Below, piece by piece: positions 24,732 through 33,749 of a stretch of 64,000 bases of DNA. Each line of letters starts with the position of its first letter. The first letter of the stretch is position 1. This DNA is from Mucilaginibacter gotjawali (GTDB lineage: Bacteria > Bacteroidota > Bacteroidia > Sphingobacteriales > Sphingobacteriaceae), in assembly GCF_002355435.1 (NCBI RefSeq), contig NZ_AP017313.1:4898001-4962000 (forward strand), given 5' to 3'. A program made the position numbers and the translations under genes. Under the pieces are notes generated by a model that did no database searches, was not told where the DNA came from, and saw only the letters and a list, made by a program, of their open reading frames with translations.

Positions 24732-24965
24732 ATGAAAACACCCAGAAACCTATCTGCACAGGAACTAATAAAAATATTAGCCAAATATGGATATGAAATT
24801 ACCAGGCAAAAAGGAAGTCATATACGATTAGTGAAACAATCAGAAAAGGGCAGTCACTACGTAACTATCCCAAATCATAACCCAATAAAATTGGGAACAT
24901 TGTCATCCATTATATCCGATATTGCCGATAACCTGGGTATCAATAAAGAAGATTTTTTTAATTAA
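24732..24965 (+). CDS. hicA: HicA-type mRNA interferase toxin, 77 aa
   Basis: A dsRBD-like fold with the catalytic histidine in KYGYEITRQKGSHIRLVKQ and the conserved HYVTIPNHNPIKLGTLSSII marks a HicA toxin, which cleaves mRNA. The length is typical. It follows hicB with a 109-base gap, longer than the usual overlap, so the spacer may carry its own control. No mobile gene adjoins the pair. Confidence 0.88.
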   Translation: MKTPRNLSAQELIKILAKYGYEITRQKGSHIRLVKQSEKGSHYVTIPNHNPIKLGTLSSIISDIADNLGINKEDFFN

Positions 24966-25046
24966 AACTGTCTCAGCACCGCCTAATTTGGTCCATCAAA
25001 GGAACAGCTTTAATAGCTAATATATCAATTATATAAACCAAGCAAC

Positions 25047-25340
25047 TCACCCCTTCACCACCGCCCGCATCGGGTAATATTCATAGGTGTTTATTTGCGA
25101 GGCCGGGTCACCGGCGATCAGGGCTTTTACTTCTTCCTCGTCGTCTGTCATTACTATACCCATGCCGTAAACTGCCTGCGGGTCCATCACCGGGCCGTAG
25201 ACGAGTACTTTCCCCTCATCCAGAAATTTCTTCCAATAGGCAACATGCTGCATCATGATCGCCCGCTCATCAGGTGTCATATCCTGGGCAAATGTCGGGC
25301 GGCGGGGAACCAGTTTCAGGAAATAATATTTTTTTTCCAT
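25047..25340 (-). CDS. YCII-related domain protein, 97 aa
   Basis: MEKKYYFLKLVPRRPTFAQDMTPDERAIMMQHVAYWKKFLDEGKV shows the YCII ferredoxin-like fold with a conserved Asp/His region (PDERAIMMQHV). It continues with GPVMDPQAVYGMGIVMTDDEEEV. I start at the ATG at 25340; a TTG two codons earlier is less likely. Members are small, probably dimeric proteins, often of uncertain catalytic role. It stands alone, with a 330-base spacer upstream. Confidence 0.82.
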   Translation of the reverse strand: MEKKYYFLKLVPRRPTFAQDMTPDERAIMMQHVAYWKKFLDEGKVLVYGPVMDPQAVYGMGIVMTDDEEEVKALIAGDPASQINTYEYYPMRAVVKG

Positions 25341-25670
25341 AACCAATGTTTTTGGGGATGAATATAATGACTCTATTACTTATTGTATGAATTGAAGCTG
25401 TATAAAAATAACAATAGCCTTCACAATCCGGGATTTCACCTTTGTAAATCAAATAAAAAAAGGTTTACAAAAGGTTTACATAATTTCAAATATTACTTTA
25501 ATAAAACATTGATAATCAATATTTTATTAAATAGCCGGGTTTACACAAATCAGCTAATTTGGCTGACAATTTAATATTGTTCAACGGGATGCCCGTCCTT
25601 AAAAAATGAAAAGAAAAAATTGATAAAAACCTAAACCCACACCAAACGTTGCAACACCAACATAATTTAA
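25341..25670. other. Gene-free spacer upstream of the YCII gene
   Basis: No convincing gene is present; open frames here have no protein character. The stretch is AT-rich and contains a short direct repeat, AAAGGTTTACA twice in near succession at about 25458-25480. It presumably holds the promoter of the YCII gene, but I could not fix its elements. Confidence 0.5.
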
Positions 25671-26342
25671 TCAGCCCATTTTTGCCAGCACCTTAATGTC
25701 TGTTACTTCAATCACCTGCTTGCTATAGCCCAAACGGGTAACGTTGATCATTGCCCTGCCCAAATCAGCCATGGTGCTTACCCCCGCCGGATATATCAAC
25801 CGTAGCAATGGGTACATCCACGTGATGTATTTGTAATATTTATTGACGTTTTTAAGACCTGGCGTTGGGTGCATATAGCCCGGCCTGAAAGCGAAAACCT
25901 GTTTAAAAGGCAGCTTCATCAGGTCGTTTTCTGTTTTGCCTTTTACCCTTGCCCACATCAAACGGCCGTTTTCTGTGCTGTCGGTGCCAACGCCGGAGAC
26001 ATAGCAAAAGGTCATATCCGGGTTCAGTTTACTCAGCGTTTGTGCCACGTTCAAGGTTAGCGTATAAGTGAGCTCGTAATATTCAGGCTCCTTCATTCCG
26101 ACAGAAGAAACACCCAAACAAAAGTAACAGGCATTATAGCCGCTTAGCTGGTCTGCAATGGGGCTGATGTCAAAAAAATCGGAATGGATGATCTCTTTAA
26201 GCTTTGGGTGTGTTGTGCCGCACGGCTTTCTCCCGATCACCAGCACTGCTTCAACCTGCGGATCCAATAAGCATTCGTGCAGTACACCTTCGCCAACCAT
26301 GCCTGAAGCACCGGTTACAATGGCTTTGATTTTTATTTCCAT
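25671..26342 (-). CDS. Atypical short-chain dehydrogenase / NAD(P)-binding protein, 223 aa
   Basis: The N-terminal Rossmann motif is VTGASGMVGEGVLHECL, followed by VLVIGRKPCG and a CYFCLGVSSVG strand. Instead of the usual YxxxK, the catalytic region reads RLMWARVKGKTENDL, which is typical of atypical SDRs of the HTATIP2/YbjT-like branch. The protein is probably cytosolic and binds NAD(P). The substrate is unknown. It lies downstream of the GH3 gene on the same strand, 27 bases apart, so the two may share a transcript. Confidence 0.85.
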   Translation of the reverse strand: MEIKIKAIVTGASGMVGEGVLHECLLDPQVEAVLVIGRKPCGTTHPKLKEIIHSDFFDISPIADQLSGYNACYFCLGVSSVGMKEPEYYELTYTLTLNVAQTLSKLNPDMTFCYVSGVGTDSTENGRLMWARVKGKTENDLMKLPFKQVFAFRPGYMHPTPGLKNVNKYYKYITWMYPLLRLIYPAGVSTMADLGRAMINVTRLGYSKQVIEVTDIKVLAKMG

Positions 26343-26368
26343 AATACAAGATAGACAGAATATCGGGT

Positions 26369-28081
26369 TTATTGAAGTCTTATACCTTCCCCAGTATAAA
26401 AAAGTGCCTTCACGGTAACGGGCATCCTCCCAATCGGGTTCATTTGCCTGAGTATAATTTTCACAGCCGACCGCTGCAGCTCATCCGTCATCTGGTAACA
26501 TTCAAGCAGGGCGCTGCATTTTTCAATCCCCGGCAGGGTTGACAGCGTATAGGCATTTGCAAAAACACTGAACAAGGAGTTTTGATGAGCCGCAATAGCA
26601 GTAATAAATTGTTTTACAGGGATGGAATAATCAAGTTTACTCGCTGGTCGTGCCCGGGTATCGTTGATGCTGACAAAAATCTGGTCGTATTGCGCCAGCA
26701 CCGTTAATAATGCCTTCAACTCACTTTCCGGAGTATTTTTACCCACCTGGAAAAATGCACTGTTGGGATACCAACGCGCAAGTTCCTGCTGAAAAACTGT
26801 TGGCTGCGTTACGCCGATACTAATGATGGCTGTTTTTAACAATGGGTTCATCTGCAAAGCATTCGCATCGCCCTTTAGCAGGGTAACGGCAGCATCGCTT
26901 AGTTGTTGCACCAGTTCTTTCGCCGCCGGCCGGTTCAAATCAGCCGCCAGGTTTCCTGTCGAAACTTCCTGATAGTGGTTTAAACCGGTCCAATATTTGG
27001 CCGCTAATACTTTTTTCACCCGTGCTTCGAACTCCTGTTTCGAAATTCCGCCCTTGCGCACTACCTTGCGGATCAGTTTTATGGCGCGACCGGAATTCTC
27101 CGACAATTCAATAATATCATTTCCGGCTAAAAAAGCTCTAACGTCTGCTTCGCCTTCAGGAAAATAATTGGTGACAGCCTTCATTTCCATCGCGTCCGAA
27201 ACAATAAGCCCTTTAAATCCCAGCGAATCTTTTAAAACGCCGGTAACAATGGGCCTTGATAAGGTGGAGGGCAACTTTTTGGTCGTATCCAACGCGGGAA
27301 TATTCATATGGGCGATCATTATGCCGCTGATCCCTGCTTTTATCGCCTCACGAAAGGGATATTCTTCCAGCGTATCCAATCGTTCGCGGCTGAAGGGCAA
27401 TAGGGGCAGATCGAGATGCGAATCCACATTGGTATCGCCATGGCCGGGAAAATGTTTTGCAGATGTTAAAAGGCCTTCGCTTTGCATGCCCTGCATATAG
27501 GCAATGCCCTTCGCGGCCACACTGTATTTATTATCTCCGAACGACCGGTAATTGATCACCGGGTTGTCGGGGTTATTATTCACATCCATATCAGGGCCAA
27601 GATTCATCTGCATCCCCATCCGCTTAAAATCATAGGCTACAAACTGCCCTATTTTATAGATCAGTTTATTATCCTGTATAGCGCCCAACGTCATCTGGAA
27701 AGGGTACGAGATGGTCGAATCCAGCCGCATGCCCAGCCCCCATTCGCCGTCCATGGTGATCATTAAAGGTACTTTAACTAGTTTTTGATACCGGTTGATG
27801 AGGTTGGCCTGCCTCACCGGGCCGCCCTGGAAAAATACCAGTCCGCCAATTTGCTCATCACTGATCACTTTTGCAACCGAATCTTCATAGGCTTGTCCTT
27901 TATCCGTATTCGCCCTGATAAAAAACAATTGTGCGATTTTTTTACGCCGGTTCATCTTCTTAAAGACCGAATCAACCCAATGATTTTTGTGATTTAACGA
28001 CTGTATGTAGCTTTCTTTCTGGGCAAAAGCTCCCAATGAAACAAAATTAATAACAAAAACTAAAAACCATTTATAACGCAT
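26369..28081 (-). CDS. Glycoside hydrolase family 3, beta-N-acetylhexosaminidase type, 570 aa
   Basis: The catalytic dyad motif of the NagZ-like GH3 branch is present (SAKHFPGHGDTNVDSHLDLP, Asp and His), and LIVSDAMEMKAV carries the nucleophile Asp. A C-terminal GH3 domain follows (from about 400). Starting at the ATG at 28081 gives a signal peptide, MRYKWFLVFVINFVSLGAFA; the longer frame has a charged extension. Many Bacteroidota homologues carry an additional C-terminal serine-hydrolase domain, which is absent here. It probably removes GlcNAc from muropeptides or glycans in the periplasm. Confidence 0.87.
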   Translation of the reverse strand: MRYKWFLVFVINFVSLGAFAQKESYIQSLNHKNHWVDSVFKKMNRRKKIAQLFFIRANTDKGQAYEDSVAKVISDEQIGGLVFFQGGPVRQANLINRYQKLVKVPLMITMDGEWGLGMRLDSTISYPFQMTLGAIQDNKLIYKIGQFVAYDFKRMGMQMNLGPDMDVNNNPDNPVINYRSFGDNKYSVAAKGIAYMQGMQSEGLLTSAKHFPGHGDTNVDSHLDLPLLPFSRERLDTLEEYPFREAIKAGISGIMIAHMNIPALDTTKKLPSTLSRPIVTGVLKDSLGFKGLIVSDAMEMKAVTNYFPEGEADVRAFLAGNDIIELSENSGRAIKLIRKVVRKGGISKQEFEARVKKVLAAKYWTGLNHYQEVSTGNLAADLNRPAAKELVQQLSDAAVTLLKGDANALQMNPLLKTAIISIGVTQPTVFQQELARWYPNSAFFQVGKNTPESELKALLTVLAQYDQIFVSINDTRARPASKLDYSIPVKQFITAIAAHQNSLFSVFANAYTLSTLPGIEKCSALLECYQMTDELQRSAVKIILRQMNPIGRMPVTVKALFYTGEGIRLQ

Positions 28082-28223
28082 TTTAAGCACCCTCATGGGC
28101 CAAATGTAGTTTAAAAATGATTTTGGTGGCATGGTTTTTAACATGAATTTTATTAAAAAATTGAAAGCCGAATAAACCTTTGGCTAATTTTTTACTCTAT
28201 GCTGTATAAAAAACAATTTTATT

Positions 28224-28883
28224 ATGAAAAAACTTCTCTTTTTTGCGATATGCCTGCTGGTTGCAGGTTCGGTATGCGCACAAGGTTATTATGGCCCCCG
28301 TCGCGTAAGGCGTCCGCCTCCACGCAGTCAATTTGATGATTTTTATAAAATAAGGGCTGGCATTACCGGTGGTTTAAACGTGGCCAATACAGTAGATGCC
28401 TACAATTCTAATTTTAGTACGGCGGCTATTGCCGGTTTTAATGCAGGCTTGTTCCTCGATCTGCCTTTGGTTTACCCTTTAAGTTTTGAGCCTGAAGTAT
28501 TGTACTCACAAAAGGGTTATGCGGCTGTAACTACCTATGGCAACTTTACGCAGCGTTCAAATTACATTGACATTCCGTTATTGCTGAAATTTAAGTTGTC
28601 GCCAACATTTAATATCCTGGTTGGGCCGCAGGTAGCGATCCCGGTTTCAATGACAAACACCTACGATAACGGCTTTGATGTTACTGCCCAGCAGTATTAC
28701 AATACTTATGGTGAAAAAACCATCCTTGACGGCGTTGTTGGTGTAAGTTTTGACCTGAGCCGCGATGTTGAATTACGTGCCCGGTACACTATCGACCTTC
28801 AGCCCAATGACCAAAATGCTTCTTATGGCGGCGATTACCGCAACCAGGTTTGGCAGGTTGGCTTAGGGTTTAAGTTTGAATAA
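28224..28883 (+). CDS. Outer membrane beta-barrel (PorT-type) protein, 219 aa
   Basis: A signal peptide (MKKLLFFAICLLVAGSVCAQ) precedes a proline/arginine-rich linker and a barrel with repeated alternating strands: KIRAGITGGLNVANTV, FNAGLFLDLPLVYPLSFEPEVLYSQKGY, YIDIPLLLKFKLSPTFNILVGPQ. It ends in an aromatic strand WQVGLGFKFE. The pattern fits the outer-membrane beta-barrel family PF13568. No transport substrate can be read from it. Confidence 0.85.
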   Translation: MKKLLFFAICLLVAGSVCAQGYYGPRRVRRPPPRSQFDDFYKIRAGITGGLNVANTVDAYNSNFSTAAIAGFNAGLFLDLPLVYPLSFEPEVLYSQKGYAAVTTYGNFTQRSNYIDIPLLLKFKLSPTFNILVGPQVAIPVSMTNTYDNGFDVTAQQYYNTYGEKTILDGVVGVSFDLSRDVELRARYTIDLQPNDQNASYGGDYRNQVWQVGLGFKFE

Positions 28884-28910
28884 GCGTTAAAAAGATTAAA
28901 AATTTCATTA

Positions 28911-28945
28911 AAAAGCCATCCTGCTACTGTATTGGATGGCTTTTT
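28911..28945. terminator. Hairpin terminator between convergent genes
   Basis: The stem AAAAGCCATCC / GGATGGCTTTT (28911-28921 and 28934-28944) with a 12-base loop runs into a T tract on the plus strand and begins with an A tract, so it can act in both directions. It overlaps the stop of the convergent glycosyltransferase gene. Confidence 0.75.
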
Positions 28946-29897
28946 ATTTGAGTTTTGATTTGATCCATCGCTTCAATTTCCTGTGCCAGGCGTTATGCTT
29001 AACCCTTCTCTGTTCAATATTAAAATCGCGGTTGATGATAGAAAGATCGGCCTGTTTTTGAGGAACAAAAAAAACAGGATCAGTTATTTCGCCGATTTCT
29101 ATCAGGGGTATGTTAGCATAGCTACTTTCTTCATCAACCGTATGGGTAGCGCCTGCCTTAAACCCGATGTTCGTCACCAGGTTTTCATTCGGAATGATCA
29201 CCAGCCCATTATTAAAAAAGTTGCAAAAATCAAGCGGGTAAGCCCATGAGTTTATTTTTCCGGCCTTTAGCTCATTAAAAATATTCGTCCAGGCGTCAGC
29301 AACAAAATCATCATTATAAATATTTTTTAGCTGCGCCTTTACTTCGGTGCCATCGTATTTAGTAAGGTTTACGTCATAATCATTCCACACCCTGCGCCAG
29401 CTCGCCCAGCCCCAAACATGGGTGCGGTTAGAGAAATAATAACTGGCGTCGCCCCATTTTTTGCCAAATTGCAAATTGCAGCCGGTGATATGCCTGATGC
29501 GGGTATCATAACGGTATTTCTCCAGCAAGGTATCGCAAAATTTAAAAAAACTATTGGCCGGCAGGCAATCGTCCTCCAGTATAATGCCCTCCTCTTCCTG
29601 CTCAAAAAACCAGTTAATCGCCGAAGATACGCCATTCTTACATCCTGCATTCTCCTCCCTGAGAAGTGTTTTTACTTCACAATCCCAATCTATCAAACTT
29701 AGTATTTGCCGGGTTTGCTTACACTGTTCCACATCGCCGGGGTAATCCCTTCGCGGGCCGTCAGCAACAATATACAGGCGTTTGGGCTGCGCGATCCTTA
29801 TCGCCTCAAAAACCCTTTTTGTTGTTTCGGGCCGGTTAAAAACCACAAACAACACAGCTGATTTGGTATGATATCCGGCTGTGGGACTATTCTTCAT
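28944..29897 (-). CDS. Glycosyltransferase, GT-A type (family-2-like), 317 aa
   Basis: The N-terminal strand AVLFVVFNRPETTKRVFEAI and EGIILEDDCLPANSFFKFCD (the DxD-like metal site) show a GT-A nucleotide-sugar transferase. RTHVWGWASWRRVWNDYD is typical of the sugar-transferase group often called hemolytic protein HlpA-like. No membrane segment. It lies at the end of the glycan cluster. Its start overlaps an open continuation of the upstream glycosyltransferase, which suggests tight coupling. Confidence 0.82.
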   Translation of the reverse strand: MKNSPTAGYHTKSAVLFVVFNRPETTKRVFEAIRIAQPKRLYIVADGPRRDYPGDVEQCKQTRQILSLIDWDCEVKTLLREENAGCKNGVSSAINWFFEQEEEGIILEDDCLPANSFFKFCDTLLEKYRYDTRIRHITGCNLQFGKKWGDASYYFSNRTHVWGWASWRRVWNDYDVNLTKYDGTEVKAQLKNIYNDDFVADAWTNIFNELKAGKINSWAYPLDFCNFFNNGLVIIPNENLVTNIGFKAGATHTVDEESSYANIPLIEIGEITDPVFFVPQKQADLSIINRDFNIEQRRVKHNAWHRKLKRWIKSKLK

Positions 29898-30066
29898 GAC
29901 GGACTATTTTATTGCTGTTGGGCCTGATGTGCCTGTACCAAAAATTCTTTGCTTTAAACCCCCACACTAATTTACCTGCTTCGCGTTGTTTCTTTGCTTT
30001 GCTTTTTTTGTCGATAAAATATAAAACATCTATATTTTCTTCATTAAAATAGCCAGCGCGGGCGAA
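29887..30066 (-). other. Open continuation of the upstream GT2 gene in another frame (probable frameshifted C-terminus)
   Basis: After the in-frame stop of the GT2 gene at 30030, another minus-strand frame stays open and protein-like: NEENIDVLYFIDKKSKAKK, then EAGKLVWGFKAKNFWYRHI. It ends at a TAG at 29887-29889, overlapping the next gene's ATG by 11 bases, as expected in an operon. Adding one base in the A5 run at 30065-30069 would fuse it to the GT2 protein and extend it by about 50 residues. Confidence 0.55.
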
Positions 30067-30872
30067 AAATAGTTGTTTACGCGTTCGTAATACAGCGTAT
30101 ATAAGGTATAAACAAACTCAGGGTTTTTATTCTTTTTAAATTTAGCACATTGACGTAACCACTTTAACCGTTCATTGTATATCTGCCCCATCTCTTTGTG
30201 CCGGTGCGGGTCGTTTTCAGCTTCTTTCTTTTTTAATACATCCGTATCGCTATCATCGTGCTGCCTGTATTTAACCAGGCATTGCGGCACAAAATCAATT
30301 TTGCCGGAATTTACGGCTACATAGGCGAGCCACCAATCATAATAAAACCCTTTTGGAAATGGCATCGCATCCGGCAGAAGCTGTTTTTTGATGAGCATGG
30401 AATGGCCGGAAACACAGTTAAAAAACAAAAACGCCCTGGGGTCATCGCCACGGTAAAAATTCAACAGATCCGACATTTTTTGATGCAGCGACTGGTTTTG
30501 CTCATTAATAAATTCCGAATCATGATAAATAACCAGGTTGTCGCCAATCGCCTTTACCTGGATCTCAATTTTTTGCGGATCCCACAGATCATCCTGATCG
30601 CAAAACGCTATTAAATCGCCTTTACAAAAAGTCAATGCACGTTCAAAGTTACCTGTAAACCCTAAGTTGACATCGTTTTTGTACACCTGGAAATATGGGT
30701 ATAATGAAGCATATTCAGAAAGAATATTGAATGATTTATCTGATGAATTATCATCTACGGCAATAATTTCAATGTTTTTATAGGTTTGGGCAACAAGCGT
30801 ATCTAAAAGCTGGGCAAGATATTTTTCGCCATTGTAAGTGCAAAGGGCAATTGATACTAAGGGGCTACTCAT
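30030..30872 (-). CDS. Family 2 glycosyltransferase, 280 aa as written
   Basis: MSSPLVSIALCTYNGEKYLAQLLDTLVAQ and EIIAVDDNSSDKSFNIL are classical GT2 donor-site motifs, and LIAFCDQDDLWDP holds the metal-binding DQDD. The rest resembles rhamnosyltransferase-type enzymes of surface polysaccharide clusters. The reading frame ends at 30030, but a protein-like continuation in another frame to 29887 suggests a frameshift near 30067 (see separate entry). It is cytosolic or peripheral at the inner membrane. The sugar is unknown. Confidence 0.85.
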   Translation of the reverse strand: MSSPLVSIALCTYNGEKYLAQLLDTLVAQTYKNIEIIAVDDNSSDKSFNILSEYASLYPYFQVYKNDVNLGFTGNFERALTFCKGDLIAFCDQDDLWDPQKIEIQVKAIGDNLVIYHDSEFINEQNQSLHQKMSDLLNFYRGDDPRAFLFFNCVSGHSMLIKKQLLPDAMPFPKGFYYDWWLAYVAVNSGKIDFVPQCLVKYRQHDDSDTDVLKKKEAENDPHRHKEMGQIYNERLKWLRQCAKFKKNKNPEFVYTLYTLYYERVNNYFSPALAILMKKI

Positions 30873-30935
30873 ATTTCGCGTTTTCCAATAGAGAATTTCA
30901 ACATAAATATAAAAATGCCGTAAACGGTTTAAACG

Positions 30936-31754
30936 TTAAATGGTGTAACCAAATTGTTTAAATATTGGCCGCCAAAAATCAGGGTGTATATCCCAGGCGT
31001 GGCAACCAAAAGGCAATTGCTCGTTATTGGTTTTAAACGCGCGATAGGGAAATATTTCGATTGAAAATTTTAATCCAATTTTGTACGAAGGAATTTTTAA
31101 TCTTTTTTTGTTCCTGTTGGCTTCAATACTCCAAAAAGCATCTTCATTATATTCATGTTCGTCACGTTCCAGGTATTTTGCAATCTCCGGCCGCATTTTT
31201 TTACTGATCTCATAGAATTTCTGAACCCTTCTGAGCGAAAAGCCACCGTTGCCAACTTTATTGTCGAATTGTTTTTTGGTCGGCAAGCCATTTTTTTTCA
31301 GATCAAAACGGGTGTGCACCTTAAACAGGAACCGGGATGCTAATTCTTTAAAAATATTCGGATATACTTTATTGCGGATCCAGGGTGCACCGATATAATC
31401 ATAGCCCTGTTTACACCAAAAATCGAGCTCATCTTTAAACACAAAAGCATCCAGCTGGTAAATTAAAATATACTCATATTCCAAAAACTTACTGTAAAAC
31501 AGATCGGAAAGCATCAGTGAGTTATATCCTTTTATTCCTTTAAAATACTTATCCTCAAAACTTACTGTCTTAAAAAAGGAATATTTGTCAGCTGCCTCAG
31601 GCAAAACCAAACTTTCGGGTTTAATAGCGATGATCGGGTAATTAGAAAGCACCTTTTCACATTGATCCAGCGCTATCTGTTCATATTCAAAAATGGTGTC
31701 ACGGTAAAAAGGAATAATTACTGCTACTTTAAAATTTTCATTCATAACCAGCAT
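30936..31754 (-). CDS. DUF5672 family protein, putative glycosyltransferase, 272 aa
   Basis: FKVAVIIPFYRDTIFEYEQIAL, YFKGIKGYNSLMLSDLFYSKFLEYEYILIYQLDAFVF and WCKQGYDYIGAPWI are the hallmarks of DUF5672. This GT-A-like family has a D-A motif after the YQL strand and sits in glycan clusters. NGGFSLRRVQKFYEI and HEYNEDAFWSIEA extend the match. The ATG at 31754 is used; a second ATG lies three codons on. The position among glycosyltransferases supports a role in surface glycan assembly. Confidence 0.82.
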   Translation of the reverse strand: MLVMNENFKVAVIIPFYRDTIFEYEQIALDQCEKVLSNYPIIAIKPESLVLPEAADKYSFFKTVSFEDKYFKGIKGYNSLMLSDLFYSKFLEYEYILIYQLDAFVFKDELDFWCKQGYDYIGAPWIRNKVYPNIFKELASRFLFKVHTRFDLKKNGLPTKKQFDNKVGNGGFSLRRVQKFYEISKKMRPEIAKYLERDEHEYNEDAFWSIEANRNKKRLKIPSYKIGLKFSIEIFPYRAFKTNNEQLPFGCHAWDIHPDFWRPIFKQFGYTI

Positions 31755-31809
31755 TTAACATTAAATAATCAGCGTTATTATGAGGATTCAAGTAGTTTCT
31801 ATTCATTTT

Positions 31810-33639
31810 TCAATCGGCGCTAAAGGTTTGCATATCGATCAGCCTGCGGTATAAACCATTTTTTTCAATCAGCTGGTGATGATTACCCTGTTCAACAATT
31901 CTGCCATTTTCAAGCACTACAATAATGTCAGCATTTTGAATGGTACTTAAGCGGTGCGCGATGATAAGGGAGGTACGGTTTTTCATCAGGTTGTTTAAAG
32001 CGTCCTGCACTAGTTTTTCCGATTCGGTATCCAAAGCCGAGGTAGCTTCATCCAGCAGCATAATCGGCGGGTTGCTCAGCACCGCACGTGCTATGCAGAT
32101 GCGCTGCCGCTGGCCGCCCGACAACTTGGTGCCGCGGTCGCCGATATTGGTTTCATACCCTTTTTCGGTTTCCAAAATAAAATTGTGGGCGTTAGCGATA
32201 CGCGCGGCGGCTTCCACCTGCTCACGGGTAGCGTTTGTTTTGCCAAAAGCTATATTGTTAAAAATGGTATCATTAAAAAGGATCGATTCCTGATTCACTA
32301 TCCCCATTAGGGATCTTACCGAATCCACCTTCAACGCCCGGATATTTTTCCCGTCAATCAATATCTCGCCTGATTTTGGCTCAATAAAACGCGGGATCAG
32401 GTCCATTAATGTTGATTTACCGCCACCTGACGGGCCAACCAATGCTACGGTTTTCCCTTTCGGCACGCGAAAATCAATTTCAGCTAAAACAACCTTATCG
32501 TCATAGGCAAAAGTTACCTGTTTTAATTCGATGCTTTCGTTAAACTCATTAATAGCAGTAGCATCAGGCGCATCCACAATCAGCGGCTTTTCATCAATCA
32601 AAGCCAAAACCCTTTCACCTGCTGCTATACCTGAATGAATTGTGCTGAATGAATCGGACATTGCTTTGGCCGGACGCATCACCTGCGAAAATAATGCGAT
32701 ATAAGTGATAAATATTTCCGGTTTTAATGACGAAGCATCCTTTACAAAGATTAAATGTCCACCATATAAAACAATACAGGCAATCATGGTAATACCAAAA
32801 AATTCCGAAACCGGCGAAGCTAATTGCTGGCGCCTGGCCATTGAACGGGTAATGGAGGAATACTTAACGTTTTCCTTATTAAACTTGTTCTTGATAAACT
32901 CCGTCGCATTAAAAGCCTTTATTATTTTAATGCCAGACAAGGCCTCGTCAAGGTAACTGATCATATTGCCGTAAGTCTGCTGGGAGGCTATAGCCTGAGA
33001 TTTTAACCTTTTTACAATACGGGAGATAACAAATGCAGAAACAGGTATCACAAGCAGTGAATAGAACGTCAGGTTAGCTGACATATTGAATAACATTGCC
33101 ATAAAAGCGATCAGCGTAAGTGGCTCCTTAAACACTACCTGTAGGGTACCCGTTACAGAAAACTGGACAACCTGAACGTCAGAGGCTATTTTGGAAATTA
33201 TATCTCCCTTACGCTCATTACTAAAAAAGCCAAGGTGAAGATTCATTACGTTGTTAAAAACCGTTCTCCTGAAATTCAACAAGGTATGCACCCGCAAATT
33301 CTCCATAGTACGTTGTGACAAATAGCGAAAAAGGTTGGCCAGCAAAGCCGATATTACGATAACGGCGCAAACAAATTCAAGCGTTGTCCATGCGCCATAA
33401 TTATTCAGCATATACTGCACATAATAGTTAAAGATCCCCATAATGTCGAAGAACGACGGCCTTGCTCCGAGGTGAACAAAAGCACCATGTTTACCCGAAA
33501 ATAATGTTTGCAGCAAAGGGGCAAGTAAAGCAAGGTTTAGCGTACTGAAAATTACAGAGAATATGGTGGTAATAATATAAGGGATGGCAAACTTCTCAAT
33601 TGGTTTTGCAAAAGATAGCAGCCGGAAATAAGTCTTCAT
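31810..33639 (-). CDS. MsbA-like ABC transporter, fused permease and ATPase, 609 aa
   Basis: The N-terminal half carries about six membrane helices (IPYIITTIFSVIFSTLNLALL near the start). The C-terminal ATPase has Walker A LVGPSGGGKSTLMDLI, signature TKLSGGQRQRICIARAVL, Walker B IMLLDEATSALDTESE and the LIIAHRLSTI switch. The architecture is that of lipid A or lipid-linked oligosaccharide exporters, working as a homodimer. Surrounding glycosyltransferases suggest it flips a lipid-linked glycan or lipid A core. Its ordinary length and motifs show no damage. Confidence 0.9.
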   Translation of the reverse strand: MKTYFRLLSFAKPIEKFAIPYIITTIFSVIFSTLNLALLAPLLQTLFSGKHGAFVHLGARPSFFDIMGIFNYYVQYMLNNYGAWTTLEFVCAVIVISALLANLFRYLSQRTMENLRVHTLLNFRRTVFNNVMNLHLGFFSNERKGDIISKIASDVQVVQFSVTGTLQVVFKEPLTLIAFMAMLFNMSANLTFYSLLVIPVSAFVISRIVKRLKSQAIASQQTYGNMISYLDEALSGIKIIKAFNATEFIKNKFNKENVKYSSITRSMARRQQLASPVSEFFGITMIACIVLYGGHLIFVKDASSLKPEIFITYIALFSQVMRPAKAMSDSFSTIHSGIAAGERVLALIDEKPLIVDAPDATAINEFNESIELKQVTFAYDDKVVLAEIDFRVPKGKTVALVGPSGGGKSTLMDLIPRFIEPKSGEILIDGKNIRALKVDSVRSLMGIVNQESILFNDTIFNNIAFGKTNATREQVEAAARIANAHNFILETEKGYETNIGDRGTKLSGGQRQRICIARAVLSNPPIMLLDEATSALDTESEKLVQDALNNLMKNRTSLIIAHRLSTIQNADIIVVLENGRIVEQGNHHQLIEKNGLYRRLIDMQTFSAD

Positions 33640-33749
33640 TTATATAAATAAGAATAAACGTGCAAAGCTAACAGTAATTACCTAATTACTATTATTACAA
33701 AGCTTTTGCCCCGTGAGATACCACAATATTATCTATTTTTACAACAAGG

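Noticed and set aside
26369..28081. GH3 gene considered a truncated pseudogene
   Set aside because: It lacks the extra serine-hydrolase domain of many homologues, but the GH3 part is complete with its dyad and nucleophile, and stand-alone forms exist.
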